64,000 bases of DNA from positions 50,112 through 114,111 of the forward strand of contig CADAIT010000010.1 in the NCBI GenBank assembly GCA_902788095.1, written 5' to 3'. Shown here piece after piece: positions 26,904-36,059 of the stretch. The notes beneath the pieces are model-generated. The model was not told where the DNA came from and made no database searches. It was given only the letters and a program-made list of their open reading frames with translations. The position numbers and the translations under genes were made by a program. Origin of the DNA: an uncultured Bacteroidia bacterium (lineage in GTDB: Bacteria; Bacteroidota; Bacteroidia; Bacteroidales; UBA932). How positions within the stretch are numbered: position 1 is the stretch's first letter; each line of letters begins with the position of its first letter.

Positions 26904-27452
26904 ATGGACAAAATTACCCTTCACGACAAAACCTTCCGTCGCTATATTTCCAATGCGGAAATAGAAAAAGCGATTGACGTTGTGGCATCCCGCCTGAACC
27001 AAGACTATGCCCAGTCCACTGATGAAGACCCGGTCATCCTGCTCTGCACGTTAAACGGAGCCGTCATCTTTGCCGCAGAGCTGCTCAAGCGGCTCACGTT
27101 CCCGCTGGTACTCAAGGCCTGCAAACTTTCCTCCTACGAAGGCACCAATTCCACCGGCGTGGTGAAAACGGACATTCCGCTTCCCGCCCACCTGGAAGGG
27201 AGGCGTGTCCTTATCGTAGAGGACATCGTGGACACCGGCAACACCATCGTGGCCATGAAAGAGCAGCTTCGGGAAAGAAAGGTGAAAGACGCCCGCGTGT
27301 GTACGCTTCTGCTCAAAAAAGAAGTTTACAAGAAGGATGTGAAGCTGGACTACGTTGCCATGGAAGTTCCCAATCGCTTCATCGTCGGCTTCGGCCTGGA
27401 TTACGACGAATTGGGACGCAATATCAAAGACATATACGTTTTAGACGACTGA
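26904..27452 (+). CDS. hpt: Hypoxanthine phosphoribosyltransferase
   Basis: 182 residues from ATG 26904 (MDKITLHDKTFRRYISN). The PRPP-binding motif is VLIVEDIVDTGNT; LCTLNGAVIFAAEL and KLSSYEGTNSTG are the other active-site segments, and VGFGLDYDELGRN is the C-terminal hallmark. It salvages hypoxanthine and guanine to IMP and GMP. Followed 4 bp later by adk, a purine-salvage pairing common in Bacteroidales. Confidence 0.95.
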   Translation: MDKITLHDKTFRRYISNAEIEKAIDVVASRLNQDYAQSTDEDPVILLCTLNGAVIFAAELLKRLTFPLVLKACKLSSYEGTNSTGVVKTDIPLPAHLEGRRVLIVEDIVDTGNTIVAMKEQLRERKVKDARVCTLLLKKEVYKKDVKLDYVAMEVPNRFIVGFGLDYDELGRNIKDIYVLDD

Positions 27453-27456
27453 CCAC

Positions 27457-28029
27457 ATGAAGTACTACGTTCTGTTTGGGCCTCCCGGCGCCGGAAAAGG
27501 CACCCAGGCCGGTTCGATGGTAGCACGCTACCATCTGTGCCATCTATCTACCGGGGAACTCCTGCGCAGCGAAATTGCCGCCGGCACGGAGCTCGGGAAA
27601 CAGGCCAAGGCGCTCATTGAGGCGGGCAACCTGGTTCCGGACGAGGTAGTGGAAGGCATGATTGAGGCCAAATTCCGCAATACCAAGGGAGTGGAAGGCT
27701 TCCTGCTGGACGGCTTCCCGCGCACTATCGCCCAGGCAGAGGCCCTGGACAGAATCCTGGAAAAAAGCGGCGAGGCCGTAACCGCCTGTGTCTCGCTCAT
27801 GATACCGGACGCACTCATCCATGAACGCATTGCCCACCGGGCCACCATCGAAGGCCGCGCGGATGACGCACGCCCGGAAGTCGTGGAAAACCGCATCAAG
27901 ACGTACCACGCCAAAACCGAGCCGCTCATTGCGTTCTATAAGCAGGCCGGCAAATACCAGGAGGTGGACGGCGTAGGCAGCATAGACACTGTCCGCGACC
28001 GCATTTTCTCCGTGATGGACCGTTTTTAA
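27457..28029 (+). CDS. adk: Adenylate kinase
   Basis: 190 residues. P-loop GPPGAGKGTQ, STGELLRSEI, LLDGFPRTIAQAEAL, and RADDARPEVVENRIKTY in the LID/core. The short LID lacks the four-Cys zinc site, as is usual for this lineage. It interconverts ATP plus AMP and 2 ADP. Convergent with the transglycosylase gene, 2 bp apart. Confidence 0.97.
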   Translation: MKYYVLFGPPGAGKGTQAGSMVARYHLCHLSTGELLRSEIAAGTELGKQAKALIEAGNLVPDEVVEGMIEAKFRNTKGVEGFLLDGFPRTIAQAEALDRILEKSGEAVTACVSLMIPDALIHERIAHRATIEGRADDARPEVVENRIKTYHAKTEPLIAFYKQAGKYQEVDGVGSIDTVRDRIFSVMDRF

Positions 28030-28031
28030 CC

Positions 28032-29450
28032 TTATTTTTTGCGCACTTTGAGGCGCTGTCCGATGGAAAGACGGTCGGACCTGAGGTGGTTCCAGGTCAT
28101 GAGCTGTTTGACCGTGCAGCGGTGCTGACGGGCTATTTTGCCCAGGGTATCGCCGCGTTTCACCTTGTAATATGTCCACTGGCCGCCTGAGGCTGTACTG
28201 TGACGGGACGTAGGCGTCGGCCGTCCGGACACCACTTCCCGGCCGTCTTTGACGGCATCCGTGAAGAGTTCGGACTTGCGGTAGTTGTACACGGTGTCGG
28301 CCAATTCCAGGAATGCGGAAGTATAGTTGAACGGCAGGCGCAGGATTTCGTCTCCGGACGCGCCGGGAACGATGTCTTTATGATACTGCGGGTTCAGGTC
28401 CCGAAGGTCGTCCAGGGGAATGCCGAGCAGTTCGCTTACCTGCGCAAAATGCAGGTTCCTGTGGATATGGATGGTATCGACGTAGATGGGCAAGGACATG
28501 GGTTCCGCCACCAGGCCATATTCGGAGGCGTGGCGGAAGGCGTACATGGCGCCCACCATGGCGGGCACGTATCCGCGTGTTTCCTTCGGCAAGTACTCGT
28601 ACACATCCCAGAAATCGGTTTTTCCTCCGGCACGTTTGATGGCTTTGTTCACATTGCCCGAGCCGCAGTTATAGGACGATATGGCCAGCGGCCAGTCCTG
28701 GAAGATGCGGTATGCGTCCCGCAGATACCGTGCGGCGGCATCGGCCGACAGGACGGGGTCCAGGCGTTCGTCGATGAAGGAATCGATGCGCAGGCCGTAG
28801 CTTTTCGCTGTCCGGTACATGAACTGCCACTGGCCCAGCGCGCCGACGCGGGACTCAGCGCGCGGATTGAGCGCACTTTCGATAACCGCCAGATATTTAA
28901 GTTCTTCCGGTAAGTCGTAGCGGCGGAATGTCTCCTCGTATATGGGCATGTAATACTCCGACAGGCCCAGCATTTCGCCCATTTTGCGCGGCATCTTCTC
29001 CGAGTACAGAATCATGTAATTCTTCACCGTCTCGTTGTAAGGCAGGGTGATGAAGGAATTCATGTTCTTCAGTCGTCTCATGAGGACGGAATCGGGCACG
29101 TCGGTGGTAAAGCGCACGGAATCCATGTTGTATTGCTCCCGGGCCGATGAACGGCTGCGACGGTGCATATACCACTGTCCCAGCAGCGTGTCGGTGCTGG
29201 CCGTGTAGTCCTCCAGGGCGGCGGATACCTTGTTCTCGTTTTCACCGGACAGTTCCGTCTCGATGCTGGCCCGCTCGGCCGCGTCCGTCCGGAAAGCCTC
29301 CAGTTCCGCTTCCAGCTGTTCTACGCGCTGCAGCAGCTCCCGGTTTTCCTTTATCAGCTTTTTGCGGCTCTTGAAATTTTGTGGGGCTTCGGCCCGCAGC
29401 AGGGGGGAGGAGAACAGCGTAATCAGCAGAATAGCAATTGTTTTCTTCAT
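28032..29450 (-). CDS. Membrane-bound lytic murein transglycosylase (MltD-like) with LysM
   Basis: 472 residues: signal peptide, a short coiled-coil (residues ~30-60, KKLIKENRELLQRVEQLEAELEAF split over the segment), SLT catalytic domain with the catalytic Glu in VIESALNPRAES and GALGQWQFM, SSYNCGSGNVNKAIKRAGG, and a C-terminal LysM (YYKVKRGDTLGKIARQHRC...). It cleaves peptidoglycan glycan strands in the periplasm. Last gene of parA-parB-DUF5683-MltD, a conserved order in Bacteroidales, which links cell-wall turnover to chromosome segregation by position only. Confidence 0.92.
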   Translation of the reverse strand: MKKTIAILLITLFSSPLLRAEAPQNFKSRKKLIKENRELLQRVEQLEAELEAFRTDAAERASIETELSGENENKVSAALEDYTASTDTLLGQWYMHRRSRSSAREQYNMDSVRFTTDVPDSVLMRRLKNMNSFITLPYNETVKNYMILYSEKMPRKMGEMLGLSEYYMPIYEETFRRYDLPEELKYLAVIESALNPRAESRVGALGQWQFMYRTAKSYGLRIDSFIDERLDPVLSADAAARYLRDAYRIFQDWPLAISSYNCGSGNVNKAIKRAGGKTDFWDVYEYLPKETRGYVPAMVGAMYAFRHASEYGLVAEPMSLPIYVDTIHIHRNLHFAQVSELLGIPLDDLRDLNPQYHKDIVPGASGDEILRLPFNYTSAFLELADTVYNYRKSELFTDAVKDGREVVSGRPTPTSRHSTASGGQWTYYKVKRGDTLGKIARQHRCTVKQLMTWNHLRSDRLSIGQRLKVRKK

Positions 29451-29455
29451 AATGT

Positions 29456-30376
29456 TCAGAACTTGATGCCAATCCGCATTCCTACGGCCGGAGAGGAAGG
29501 AACAGTAAAATGGGAGGCATAATTAAGCGGCAGGACGGCGGGCTCGATGCGCATGGAAATGTCATCGGACACGTCGAAGTCCTGCATATAGGCAAATACG
29601 TTGGCGTCAATGATTTGCAACACGTAAGCGACGGCCGTGAACAGGATGGCATAGTCACGGTAACGACGATACACATCGCGGTAATACTTGGCGTTTTCGC
29701 CGGACCACGGCGGTTTTTCCGTTACCAGGGTTTCCGATGTGGTGGCCAGGTTGTGAATCCATTTCCAGCGCTGGTACTGGCGTTCGTTGTCCACCCAGAA
29801 ATGGATGCTGCCCGCCATCAGGCCCCAGTAGATGGGCACTTTCCAGGCTTCTCCATTGTAAATTTGTCCCAGACCGGGCAGCAGCATGGAAAATACCGTG
29901 GATTTGGCCGGGTCCGGTTTCCGCTCGCTTTTGAACATGATGGCCCCGTCCATGAGGGAGCCCCAGTAAAACAGGCCGGCACCGACAAAAGACAGGACGC
30001 TGTACGTCTTGTACTTGCTGTCTTCTGTTTTGTTGTACATCTGGTTGAAATGGATGCCGCCGTAGATACCTGCGCCGATGCCGCCATACACGATGGGCAG
30101 CTTCCAGTATTGACGGTTATAAATTTGGTTGGAGCCGATAAAAACCGCCGAGCCGATGGTGAGGGTTTTGAGCGAAGCCTTGTTCTTCCCGGCCAGGCCG
30201 CCGAAGAACTCCTTGAAACTGAACAAGGCCGACGTGTCCGTCGTGGCCTTTTCAGTGGTGTCGGCGTAGGTCTGTGTAAAGGCGTCGCGCTTGAACTGGT
30301 CGTCCCGGTATTGGGCGGCCGACGGCAGGGCGCAAAGCAAAAACAGCGCGCTGATGACCAGGTGGCGCAGTTTCAT
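29456..30376 (-). CDS. DUF5683 envelope protein
   Basis: 306 residues with a signal peptide (ALFLLCALPSAAQ). The DUF5683 core has SLKTLTIGSAVFIGSNQIYNRQYWKLP, AKSTVFSMLLPGLGQIYNGEAWKVPIYWG and several hydrophobic stretches. Molecular function is unknown. The start overlaps the parB stop by 4 bp, so it is translated with parB. Confidence 0.85.
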   Translation of the reverse strand: MKLRHLVISALFLLCALPSAAQYRDDQFKRDAFTQTYADTTEKATTDTSALFSFKEFFGGLAGKNKASLKTLTIGSAVFIGSNQIYNRQYWKLPIVYGGIGAGIYGGIHFNQMYNKTEDSKYKTYSVLSFVGAGLFYWGSLMDGAIMFKSERKPDPAKSTVFSMLLPGLGQIYNGEAWKVPIYWGLMAGSIHFWVDNERQYQRWKWIHNLATTSETLVTEKPPWSGENAKYYRDVYRRYRDYAILFTAVAYVLQIIDANVFAYMQDFDVSDDISMRIEPAVLPLNYASHFTVPSSPAVGMRIGIKF

Positions 30377-31305
30377 CGCGGATCCAGTGCTTTTAAGAAT
30401 TCCTCGGCCTGCGTATCCGAATCGAAGCGGATGGTAATGGAGCTCTTGCCATCCTTGCCACGGCGCAGGGAAAGGCTGTTCTCGCCCACGTAGCGCCCCA
30501 GGTTCTCCAGGAGCCGATAGTACATCTGTGGCAGTTCCACGGGTTCCGTGCCCTGCTCATGCTGCGGAGCGGGTTTGGACAGCGCCTTGATTTTGTCTTC
30601 CAGCTGACGCACGGAAAGGCCGTTCTTGACGATGGCGTCGCACAAAGCCTCCTGCAGCGCAGGGGCTTCCACGCCCAGCAGCACCTTGGCATGGCCGACG
30701 CTCACCAGGCCCACCTTGAGGTCGTGCTGCACCTTGGCGGGCAGCTTCAGCAAACGCAGCTGGTTGGCCACGGAGGCGCGTTTTTTGCCTACGCGGTCCG
30801 CCATCTGCTCCTGCGTGAGCCGGCATTCCTCCATGAGGCGCTGGTAGCTCATGGCCACCTCGATGGGGTCCAGGTTTTCCCGCTGGATATTCTCCACGAT
30901 GGCCATTTCCAGCATGCCTTGTTCGGAAGCGTCGCGGATATAGGCGGGGATGATGTCCATGCCGGCCATGATGGAGGCGCGGTAACGGCGTTCTCCGCTG
31001 ATAATCTGGTACTTGCCGTCTCCCTTGCGCCTTACGGTGATGGGCTGGATGAGCCCGAAGGTGCGGATGGAATCGGCCAGTTCCCGAAGGGCCTCGTTGT
31101 CGAAGTTCATGCGGGGCTGGTACGGGTTGGGCTCAATGAGATCTACCGGGACGCGCAGGACGTCGGATGTGTCCCTGGGCTTGACTTCCGCAGTGACCAC
31201 CTGTTTGTTGATGTAGCCGACCGGTTTCCTGAGTTCCGTCAGGTCTTCTCCGCCCAAAAGGGCTCCCAGGCCTTTTCCCAGGCCGAATTGCTGTTGCTTA
31301 GCCAT
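30373..31305 (-). CDS. parB: Chromosome partitioning protein ParB
   Basis: 310 residues. The CTPase/ParB core is seen in LRVPVDLIEPNPYQPRMNFD, ISGERRYRASIMAG and MLEMAIVENIQRENLDPIEVAMSYQRL. A helix-turn-helix follows (EQMADRVGKKRASVANQLRLLKLP), then a C-terminal dimerisation region. It binds parS and loads onto the origin region. The start overlaps the parA stop by one base (TAATG). Confidence 0.95.
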   Translation of the reverse strand: MAKQQQFGLGKGLGALLGGEDLTELRKPVGYINKQVVTAEVKPRDTSDVLRVPVDLIEPNPYQPRMNFDNEALRELADSIRTFGLIQPITVRRKGDGKYQIISGERRYRASIMAGMDIIPAYIRDASEQGMLEMAIVENIQRENLDPIEVAMSYQRLMEECRLTQEQMADRVGKKRASVANQLRLLKLPAKVQHDLKVGLVSVGHAKVLLGVEAPALQEALCDAIVKNGLSVRQLEDKIKALSKPAPQHEQGTEPVELPQMYYRLLENLGRYVGENSLSLRRGKDGKSSITIRFDSDTQAEEFLKALDPR

Positions 31306-32078
31306 TATTTTTTCGCGTTTTTGTCCAGGACTTCCTTGGCCAGGTTCATGTAGTTGGCCGTACCGTTGTTCATGACATCGTACAGGATGATGGGTTTGCC
31401 GTACGAGGGAGCCTCGCTGAGGCGGATGCTGCGCGCGATGACGGTATTGAACACCATCTCCTTGAAATGGTCCCTGAGCTGGGCAACCACCTGGTTGTGC
31501 ACCTTGGTGCGGCCGTCGAACATGGTGACCACGAAACCTTCGATGGCCAGGGAAGGATTGATGCCGTTCTGCACGATGCGTATGGTTTGGATAAGCTTGG
31601 CAAGGCCTTCCAGCGCAAAGAATTCCGGTTGGACGGGGATAATCACGGAGTCCGCCGCCGTGAGGCAGTTCACCGTGATGAGGCCGAGGGAAGGGGAGCA
31701 GTCCATGATGATGAAGTCATAGTTGTCCCGGATGGGTTCCAGGGCCTTTTTGAGCACGGATTCGCGCTCCCGGACATCCAGCAGCTCGATTTCCGCGCCC
31801 ACCAGGTTGATGTGAGAGGGAATCATGTGCAGCTTGGGCAGCTCCGTCTGGATGAGGGCGTCTTCCGCGTTCAGCTTGCCGATGAGAATCTCGTAGAGCG
31901 TACGGTGGTCGCTGTTCTCCGGGTCGAAGTTCAGGCCGGAGGTGGTGTTGGCCTGCGGGTCCGCGTCGATAATCAGGACGTTCTTCTCCAGAACGGCCAG
32001 GGAAGCGGCTAAATTGATAGCGGTGGTGGTTTTCCCGACGCCGCCCTTCTGATTGGCTATGGCGATGATTTTTCCCAT
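31305..32078 (-). CDS. parA: Chromosome partitioning ATPase ParA
   Basis: 257 residues from ATG 32078 (MGKIIAIANQKGGVGKTTTAIN). The upstream frame extension is not credible because it crosses the priA start and the promoter. Deviant Walker A KGGVGKTT, Walker B YDFIIMDCSPSLG. It drives segregation together with ParB. Promoter at 32119-32149, divergent to priA. Confidence 0.96.
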   Translation of the reverse strand: MGKIIAIANQKGGVGKTTTAINLAASLAVLEKNVLIIDADPQANTTSGLNFDPENSDHRTLYEILIGKLNAEDALIQTELPKLHMIPSHINLVGAEIELLDVRERESVLKKALEPIRDNYDFIIMDCSPSLGLITVNCLTAADSVIIPVQPEFFALEGLAKLIQTIRIVQNGINPSLAIEGFVVTMFDGRTKVHNQVVAQLRDHFKEMVFNTVIARSIRLSEAPSYGKPIILYDVMNNGTANYMNLAKEVLDKNAKK

Positions 32079-32118
32079 ACTTTTAGGTTCATGGGCACAA
32101 GGCCCGGATAAATCATAC

Positions 32119-32149
32119 AAAAATAGTGATAATTCCTGGAACCCGCAAG
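32119..32149 (-). promoter_or_regulatory. Promoter of parA-parB-DUF5683-mltD
   Basis: Minus strand TTG (32149-32147), 20 bp, TATTTTTG (32126-32119). It starts 41 bp upstream of the parA ATG. Confidence 0.65.
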
Positions 32150-32218
32150 AATTGTTCCACAAAAAGTTCCACACGTCGATGCGGGCCGATGGGCAGTGGT
32201 TAATCGGAAGAAAAGTGT

Positions 32219-32226
32219 TATCTTCG
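32219..32226 (+). promoter_or_regulatory. -7-like element of priA
   Basis: TATCTTCG, one base off TAnnTTTG, ends only 8 bp before the priA ATG at 32235. The mRNA leader would be a few nucleotides at most. Confidence 0.45.
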
Positions 32227-32234
32227 CAAGATAG

Positions 32235-34175
32235 ATGGACGGGAGTATCTTCATACAGGTCATTCTGCCGCTCAAACTGGAGTGGGAGCCCTACTATCTG
32301 GTGGAAACGCCGGTAGCAGCGGGGGACCGCGTGAAGGTGGAATTCGCCGGAAAGGACTATGTGGCCGTGGTTTCTGCAGCGGACGTCACCCCTCCGGAAC
32401 AACTGGTGGACAGAATCCTGTACGTGAAAGCCATCGTGCGGGACCTGCCGCCGGTTTATGCGCAGGAAATTGCCTTCTGGCGCTCGCTGGCGGCCTATTA
32501 CCTGTGCACAATCGGGGAGGTTTACAAAGCGGCCCTCCTGCGGGACCGCGTGGCCGGAGAACTGCCGGAGCCGTCCAAAGAAACAGGCCGGGAAGTGCAT
32601 CTGTCCCCGGAACAGGAACGGGCCGTCGGGGAAGTACGCAATGCCTTCGCTGCCGGAAAAACGGCCCTGCTGCACGGTGTCACCGGTTCCGGCAAGACGG
32701 AAATCTACCTGGAACTGGCCCGGGAAACCCTGGCCGCGGGCAGAAGCGTCCTTTTCCTGGTCCCGGAAATCGCCCTTTCCCGGCAGTTGGAGGACCGCGT
32801 GGCCGCCGTATTCCCGGAGCTTCAGGTGTATCATAGCGCCAAGACATGGCCCCGGCGGGCAGCCGTGACCAAGGCCGTGCTGGACGCGCCGGAATACCTG
32901 GTTTTGGGCACCCGTTCGGCCCTCTTCCTGCCGCATCACAACCTGGGACTCATCATTGTGGATGAGGAGCACGACAACTCCTTCAAGCAAGATTCTCCGG
33001 CCCCGCGCTACCATGCCCGGGAGAGCGCCATCATGCTCTCCGTGGTGCAGGGAGCACATGTTGTTTTAGGCAGCGCTACGCCTTCTTTGGAATCGCTTTA
33101 TAATGCTGAAACAGGCAGATATGCAAAGGTTGAATTAAAGCAACGCTTTCACAGTGGACAAGAAGCGGAAGTGATGATCGTGGACACGGTGGCGGAGCGC
33201 CGGAAAAACGGCATGGCGGGCTGTCTTTCGCTCAAACTGCTGGAGCAGCTTTCCCGTACGCTGGATGCCGGCGGACAGGCAGCCCTGCTGCGTTCCCGCC
33301 GCTCGTATGCCCCCGCCGTCCAGTGCACCGAATGCGGCACCATCCCCAAATGCCCGCATTGCAATGTTTCCCTGAGCCTGCACATTCACCCGGAACGCCT
33401 GATTTGCCATTATTGCGGCCATACGGAACCCTACACGGGCGTTTGCGACCATTGCGGCGGAGCCCTGCAGCCGCTGGGCGCCGGCACGCAGAAAATCGAG
33501 GAGGAACTGCAGGCCATTTACCCGAAGGCCCGCATTGCCCGCCTGGACAGCGACGCCAGCCAAAGCGAGGCCAGGACCATCCGCCAGTTTGCCAAGGGAG
33601 AAATTGACATTCTGGTTGGCACACAGGTGGTTACAAAGGGATTCGACTTTGCCGGCCTCTCGCTGGTCGCCGTCATTCAGGCCGACAATATCCTCGGCCA
33701 GCAGGACTTCCGCGCCGACGAACATGCCATCCAGCTCCTGGAACAGTTCCGCGGGCGCAGCGGACGGCGGGGAACCCCCGGGCTTTTTGTCATCCAGACC
33801 CGCGAGCCGCATCATCCCGTCTTTGCCCGCCTGGGCGAGCATGCGGACAATACCGCCCAGCTGCTGGAAGAGCGGCGCCTGTTCGGCTACCCGCCCTATA
33901 CGCGTCTGATTCACCTTACCGTCAAGGACACCAACGAGAAGCGGCTGAACTACCTGTCCCGGGAGCTGGTACAGTCGCTGCCGCTGGCTTGCATCGGCCC
34001 CTATACGCCGGTCGTGGACAAAATTGCGGACCAGTTCATCCGGCAGATACGCATCATGCTTCCGCGCGACAAATTCCTGCAGGAGCGCAAGAGGCAGCTG
34101 CAGCGGGCCGTTTCCGACTTTGAAAAAAACCACAAATACCCGGGACACGTGATTGTGGACGTGGACCCTGTTTAA
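32235..34175 (+). CDS. priA: Primosomal replication restart helicase PriA
   Basis: 646 residues. Walker A GVTGSGKTE, DEEHDNSFKQ helicase box, LGSATPSLES, the zinc-binding cysteines in CTECGTIPKCPHCN and CHYCGH/CDHCGG, and motifs VGTQVVTKGFDF and EQFRGRSGRRG. It reloads the replisome at stalled forks. It is shorter than E. coli PriA (732) and the longer Bacteroides forms I recall, mainly at the N-terminal DNA-binding part. No credible upstream extension exists because the promoter is right there. Confidence 0.93.
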   Translation: MDGSIFIQVILPLKLEWEPYYLVETPVAAGDRVKVEFAGKDYVAVVSAADVTPPEQLVDRILYVKAIVRDLPPVYAQEIAFWRSLAAYYLCTIGEVYKAALLRDRVAGELPEPSKETGREVHLSPEQERAVGEVRNAFAAGKTALLHGVTGSGKTEIYLELARETLAAGRSVLFLVPEIALSRQLEDRVAAVFPELQVYHSAKTWPRRAAVTKAVLDAPEYLVLGTRSALFLPHHNLGLIIVDEEHDNSFKQDSPAPRYHARESAIMLSVVQGAHVVLGSATPSLESLYNAETGRYAKVELKQRFHSGQEAEVMIVDTVAERRKNGMAGCLSLKLLEQLSRTLDAGGQAALLRSRRSYAPAVQCTECGTIPKCPHCNVSLSLHIHPERLICHYCGHTEPYTGVCDHCGGALQPLGAGTQKIEEELQAIYPKARIARLDSDASQSEARTIRQFAKGEIDILVGTQVVTKGFDFAGLSLVAVIQADNILGQQDFRADEHAIQLLEQFRGRSGRRGTPGLFVIQTREPHHPVFARLGEHADNTAQLLEERRLFGYPPYTRLIHLTVKDTNEKRLNYLSRELVQSLPLACIGPYTPVVDKIADQFIRQIRIMLPRDKFLQERKRQLQRAVSDFEKNHKYPGHVIVDVDPV

Positions 34176-34188
34176 GACAGAAGAAGCT

Positions 34189-35529
34189 ATGTACAAACTT
34201 ATACTTTTCGATTTGGACGGCACCCTTATCGACACCCTGGAAGACTTGGGGGAGGCCGTAAACCATGCCCTTTCCCAAAGAGGCTATCCGCTGCACAGCG
34301 TGGCGGAATACCGCTCCATGGTGGGGCATGGGGTCCGGAATCTTGTCCGGCAGGCTTTGCCGGAGCCTGTCCGGGGCGACGATGCCCTGGTCGATGCGGC
34401 CCTGGCGGACTTCAAGGCCTATTACACCGGACACATCGACGTGCATACGCGTCCCTACCCGGGGATGCAGGAACTGCTGAAGGACCTGGATGCCGCGGGC
34501 GTGAAAATGGCCGTCGCGTCCAATAAATTCCAGTCCGGGACGGAGCAGCTTATCCGGGAGTTTTTCCCCGAGATTCCTTTCGTTTCCATCCTGGGCAACC
34601 GGGAGGGCTATCCGCTCAAGCCGGACCCGGAAATCGTGGGGGAAGTATTGCGGGCGGCCGGCATCGGCAAGGAGGACGCCGTCCTGGTAGGGGATTCCGG
34701 CACCGACATGCAAACCGCGAAAAACGGTGGCATCGGAGCCATTGCCGTGGGCTGGGGCTACCGGCCGATGACGGCGGGCGGGGAGCATGGTTTCGCCGCG
34801 TCCGTTTCGGAACTGCGAACCTTGCTTTTCAGGCGCCCTGTCACAGTTCATAGCGGACGTGTTTACACACCGGAAGTGGTAAGTCCGGAAACCATGCACA
34901 GCCTTATTCTGGCGTATGGCATCATCCCGTTTTTCGAGAACCCGATTCCCGGTTTTTCCATTGAGGACCATACCGCTCCGGACAATTGGTTCCATGACGA
35001 TTTCCTGGGCCCGTGGGACTGGAAAATCGAATGTGTACAGCGTGGAGACATCGCTTACGGGAAGTTCCTCTGGGGCGGCAAGGCGGCGTTTGCCACCGTG
35101 GAAGTGTACCGGGAACTCATGAACTGGCGGCGCTCCCGGCTGGTCCCCGGCGAGGCCGAGCGGAAGGTGCTGTCGCTGATGGAGGAGCAGGGGAGTGTCA
35201 GCATGGGCGATATCCGGAAGCTGCTGGGCGTGAAAAAGAGCGCGGCGGATGCCGTAATGACCCGCTTGCAATACCAGGCACGGGCGGTGACCGGGGACAT
35301 CCAGCGGGTGTACCGCGGGGCCGATTTGCACTACAACGGTTGGCAGCGGAGTTCCTTCTGCTCGCCGGAGGCCCTGTTCGAAGACATGGATTTCCCGTTC
35401 CCGGGCTTCCGGCCGCGTTCGCTGGAATCGTCGATGAGCCCGGAGGAGTCGCTTTCGTTCGTGAAAGAGGTCGTGCGCAAGCATGCAGGAGATGTTTCTG
35501 AGAAAGTATTGAACAAAATGCTGGCATAA
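34189..35529 (+). CDS. HAD phosphatase - AlkZ-like winged-helix fusion
   Basis: 446 residues from ATG 34189 (MYKLILFDLDGTLIDTLED). Residues 1-~215 are a phosphoglycolate-phosphatase-like HAD domain: DLDGTLIDT, VASNKFQSG, KPDPEI and LVGDSGTDMQTAKNGG. After a short linker (~218-230), residues ~230-446 look like the Bacteroidota AlkZ-related family, a winged-helix DNA-glycosylase-like fold (WKIECVQRGDIAYGKFLWGGKAAF, SMGDIRKLLGVKKSAADAVMTRLQYQARAVTG). The joined reading frame has no break. A link of nucleotide-metabolite phosphatase with DNA repair is an inference. The stop overlaps the next start by one base. Confidence 0.75.
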   Translation: MYKLILFDLDGTLIDTLEDLGEAVNHALSQRGYPLHSVAEYRSMVGHGVRNLVRQALPEPVRGDDALVDAALADFKAYYTGHIDVHTRPYPGMQELLKDLDAAGVKMAVASNKFQSGTEQLIREFFPEIPFVSILGNREGYPLKPDPEIVGEVLRAAGIGKEDAVLVGDSGTDMQTAKNGGIGAIAVGWGYRPMTAGGEHGFAASVSELRTLLFRRPVTVHSGRVYTPEVVSPETMHSLILAYGIIPFFENPIPGFSIEDHTAPDNWFHDDFLGPWDWKIECVQRGDIAYGKFLWGGKAAFATVEVYRELMNWRRSRLVPGEAERKVLSLMEEQGSVSMGDIRKLLGVKKSAADAVMTRLQYQARAVTGDIQRVYRGADLHYNGWQRSSFCSPEALFEDMDFPFPGFRPRSLESSMSPEESLSFVKEVVRKHAGDVSEKVLNKMLA

Positions 35530-35930
35530 TGTTTTACAGGCATTTCAAGAACAAAAAAATTTACCGCCTTGTGGCCTTTGCCGTTTTGGAGGCCACGGAG
35601 GAAGCGGCGGTGGTGTATCAGGCCATGTACGGCGAACACGGTATCTGGGTCCGTACGCGGACGAATTTCTTCGAGGAGGTGCAGCCGGGCGTGCCGCGTT
35701 TTGCGCCGGTGACGCTGCCGGAGATGACGGCCGATGAGCGGGTGTCGTGCATGAGTTATCTCTTCATGCAGGATTCGCCGGTGCTGGACGTGTTGCGGGA
35801 ATACATGGATTCAGGCCTCTGGCTGCAGGATTACGAGGCGGACGAAAGGGGAGAATTGGGCGAGGGCGTGAACCGGGCCGTACTGTCCCAGGACGGCTTG
35901 TATAACTTCCTGCAGGCCCGTGAAGATTGA
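35529..35930 (+). CDS. DUF1653 protein with DUF4298-like tail
   Basis: 133 residues. Residues 1-~65 fit DUF1653 (FYRHFKNKKIYRLVAFAVLEATEEAAVVYQ...WVRTRTNFFEEV). Residues ~90-133 fit the end of DUF4298 (WLQDYEADERGELGEGVNRAVLSQDGLYNFLQ). Both are small bacterial families without a known function; their fusion in one chain is noteworthy. Its ATG shares one base with the stop of the HAD fusion gene. Confidence 0.7.
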   Translation: MFYRHFKNKKIYRLVAFAVLEATEEAAVVYQAMYGEHGIWVRTRTNFFEEVQPGVPRFAPVTLPEMTADERVSCMSYLFMQDSPVLDVLREYMDSGLWLQDYEADERGELGEGVNRAVLSQDGLYNFLQARED

Positions 35931-35978
35931 CAAAGTGCTTTATACGCCGCAAGCCGGGAAATAAGATGAAGCGAAGGA

Positions 35979-36010
35979 TTTGGAAAAGAGACTGCTTTGC
36001 AGTAAATTTG
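35979..36010 (+). promoter_or_regulatory. Promoter of the second ABC transporter locus
   Basis: TTTG (35979-35982), 20 bp, TAAATTTG (36003-36010). ATG 36060 follows after a leader of about 45 nt. Confidence 0.7.
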
Positions 36011-36059
36011 TGAGATTGGAATAAACGTTATTGAATCGCGGACGCCCGTATCAACGCCG

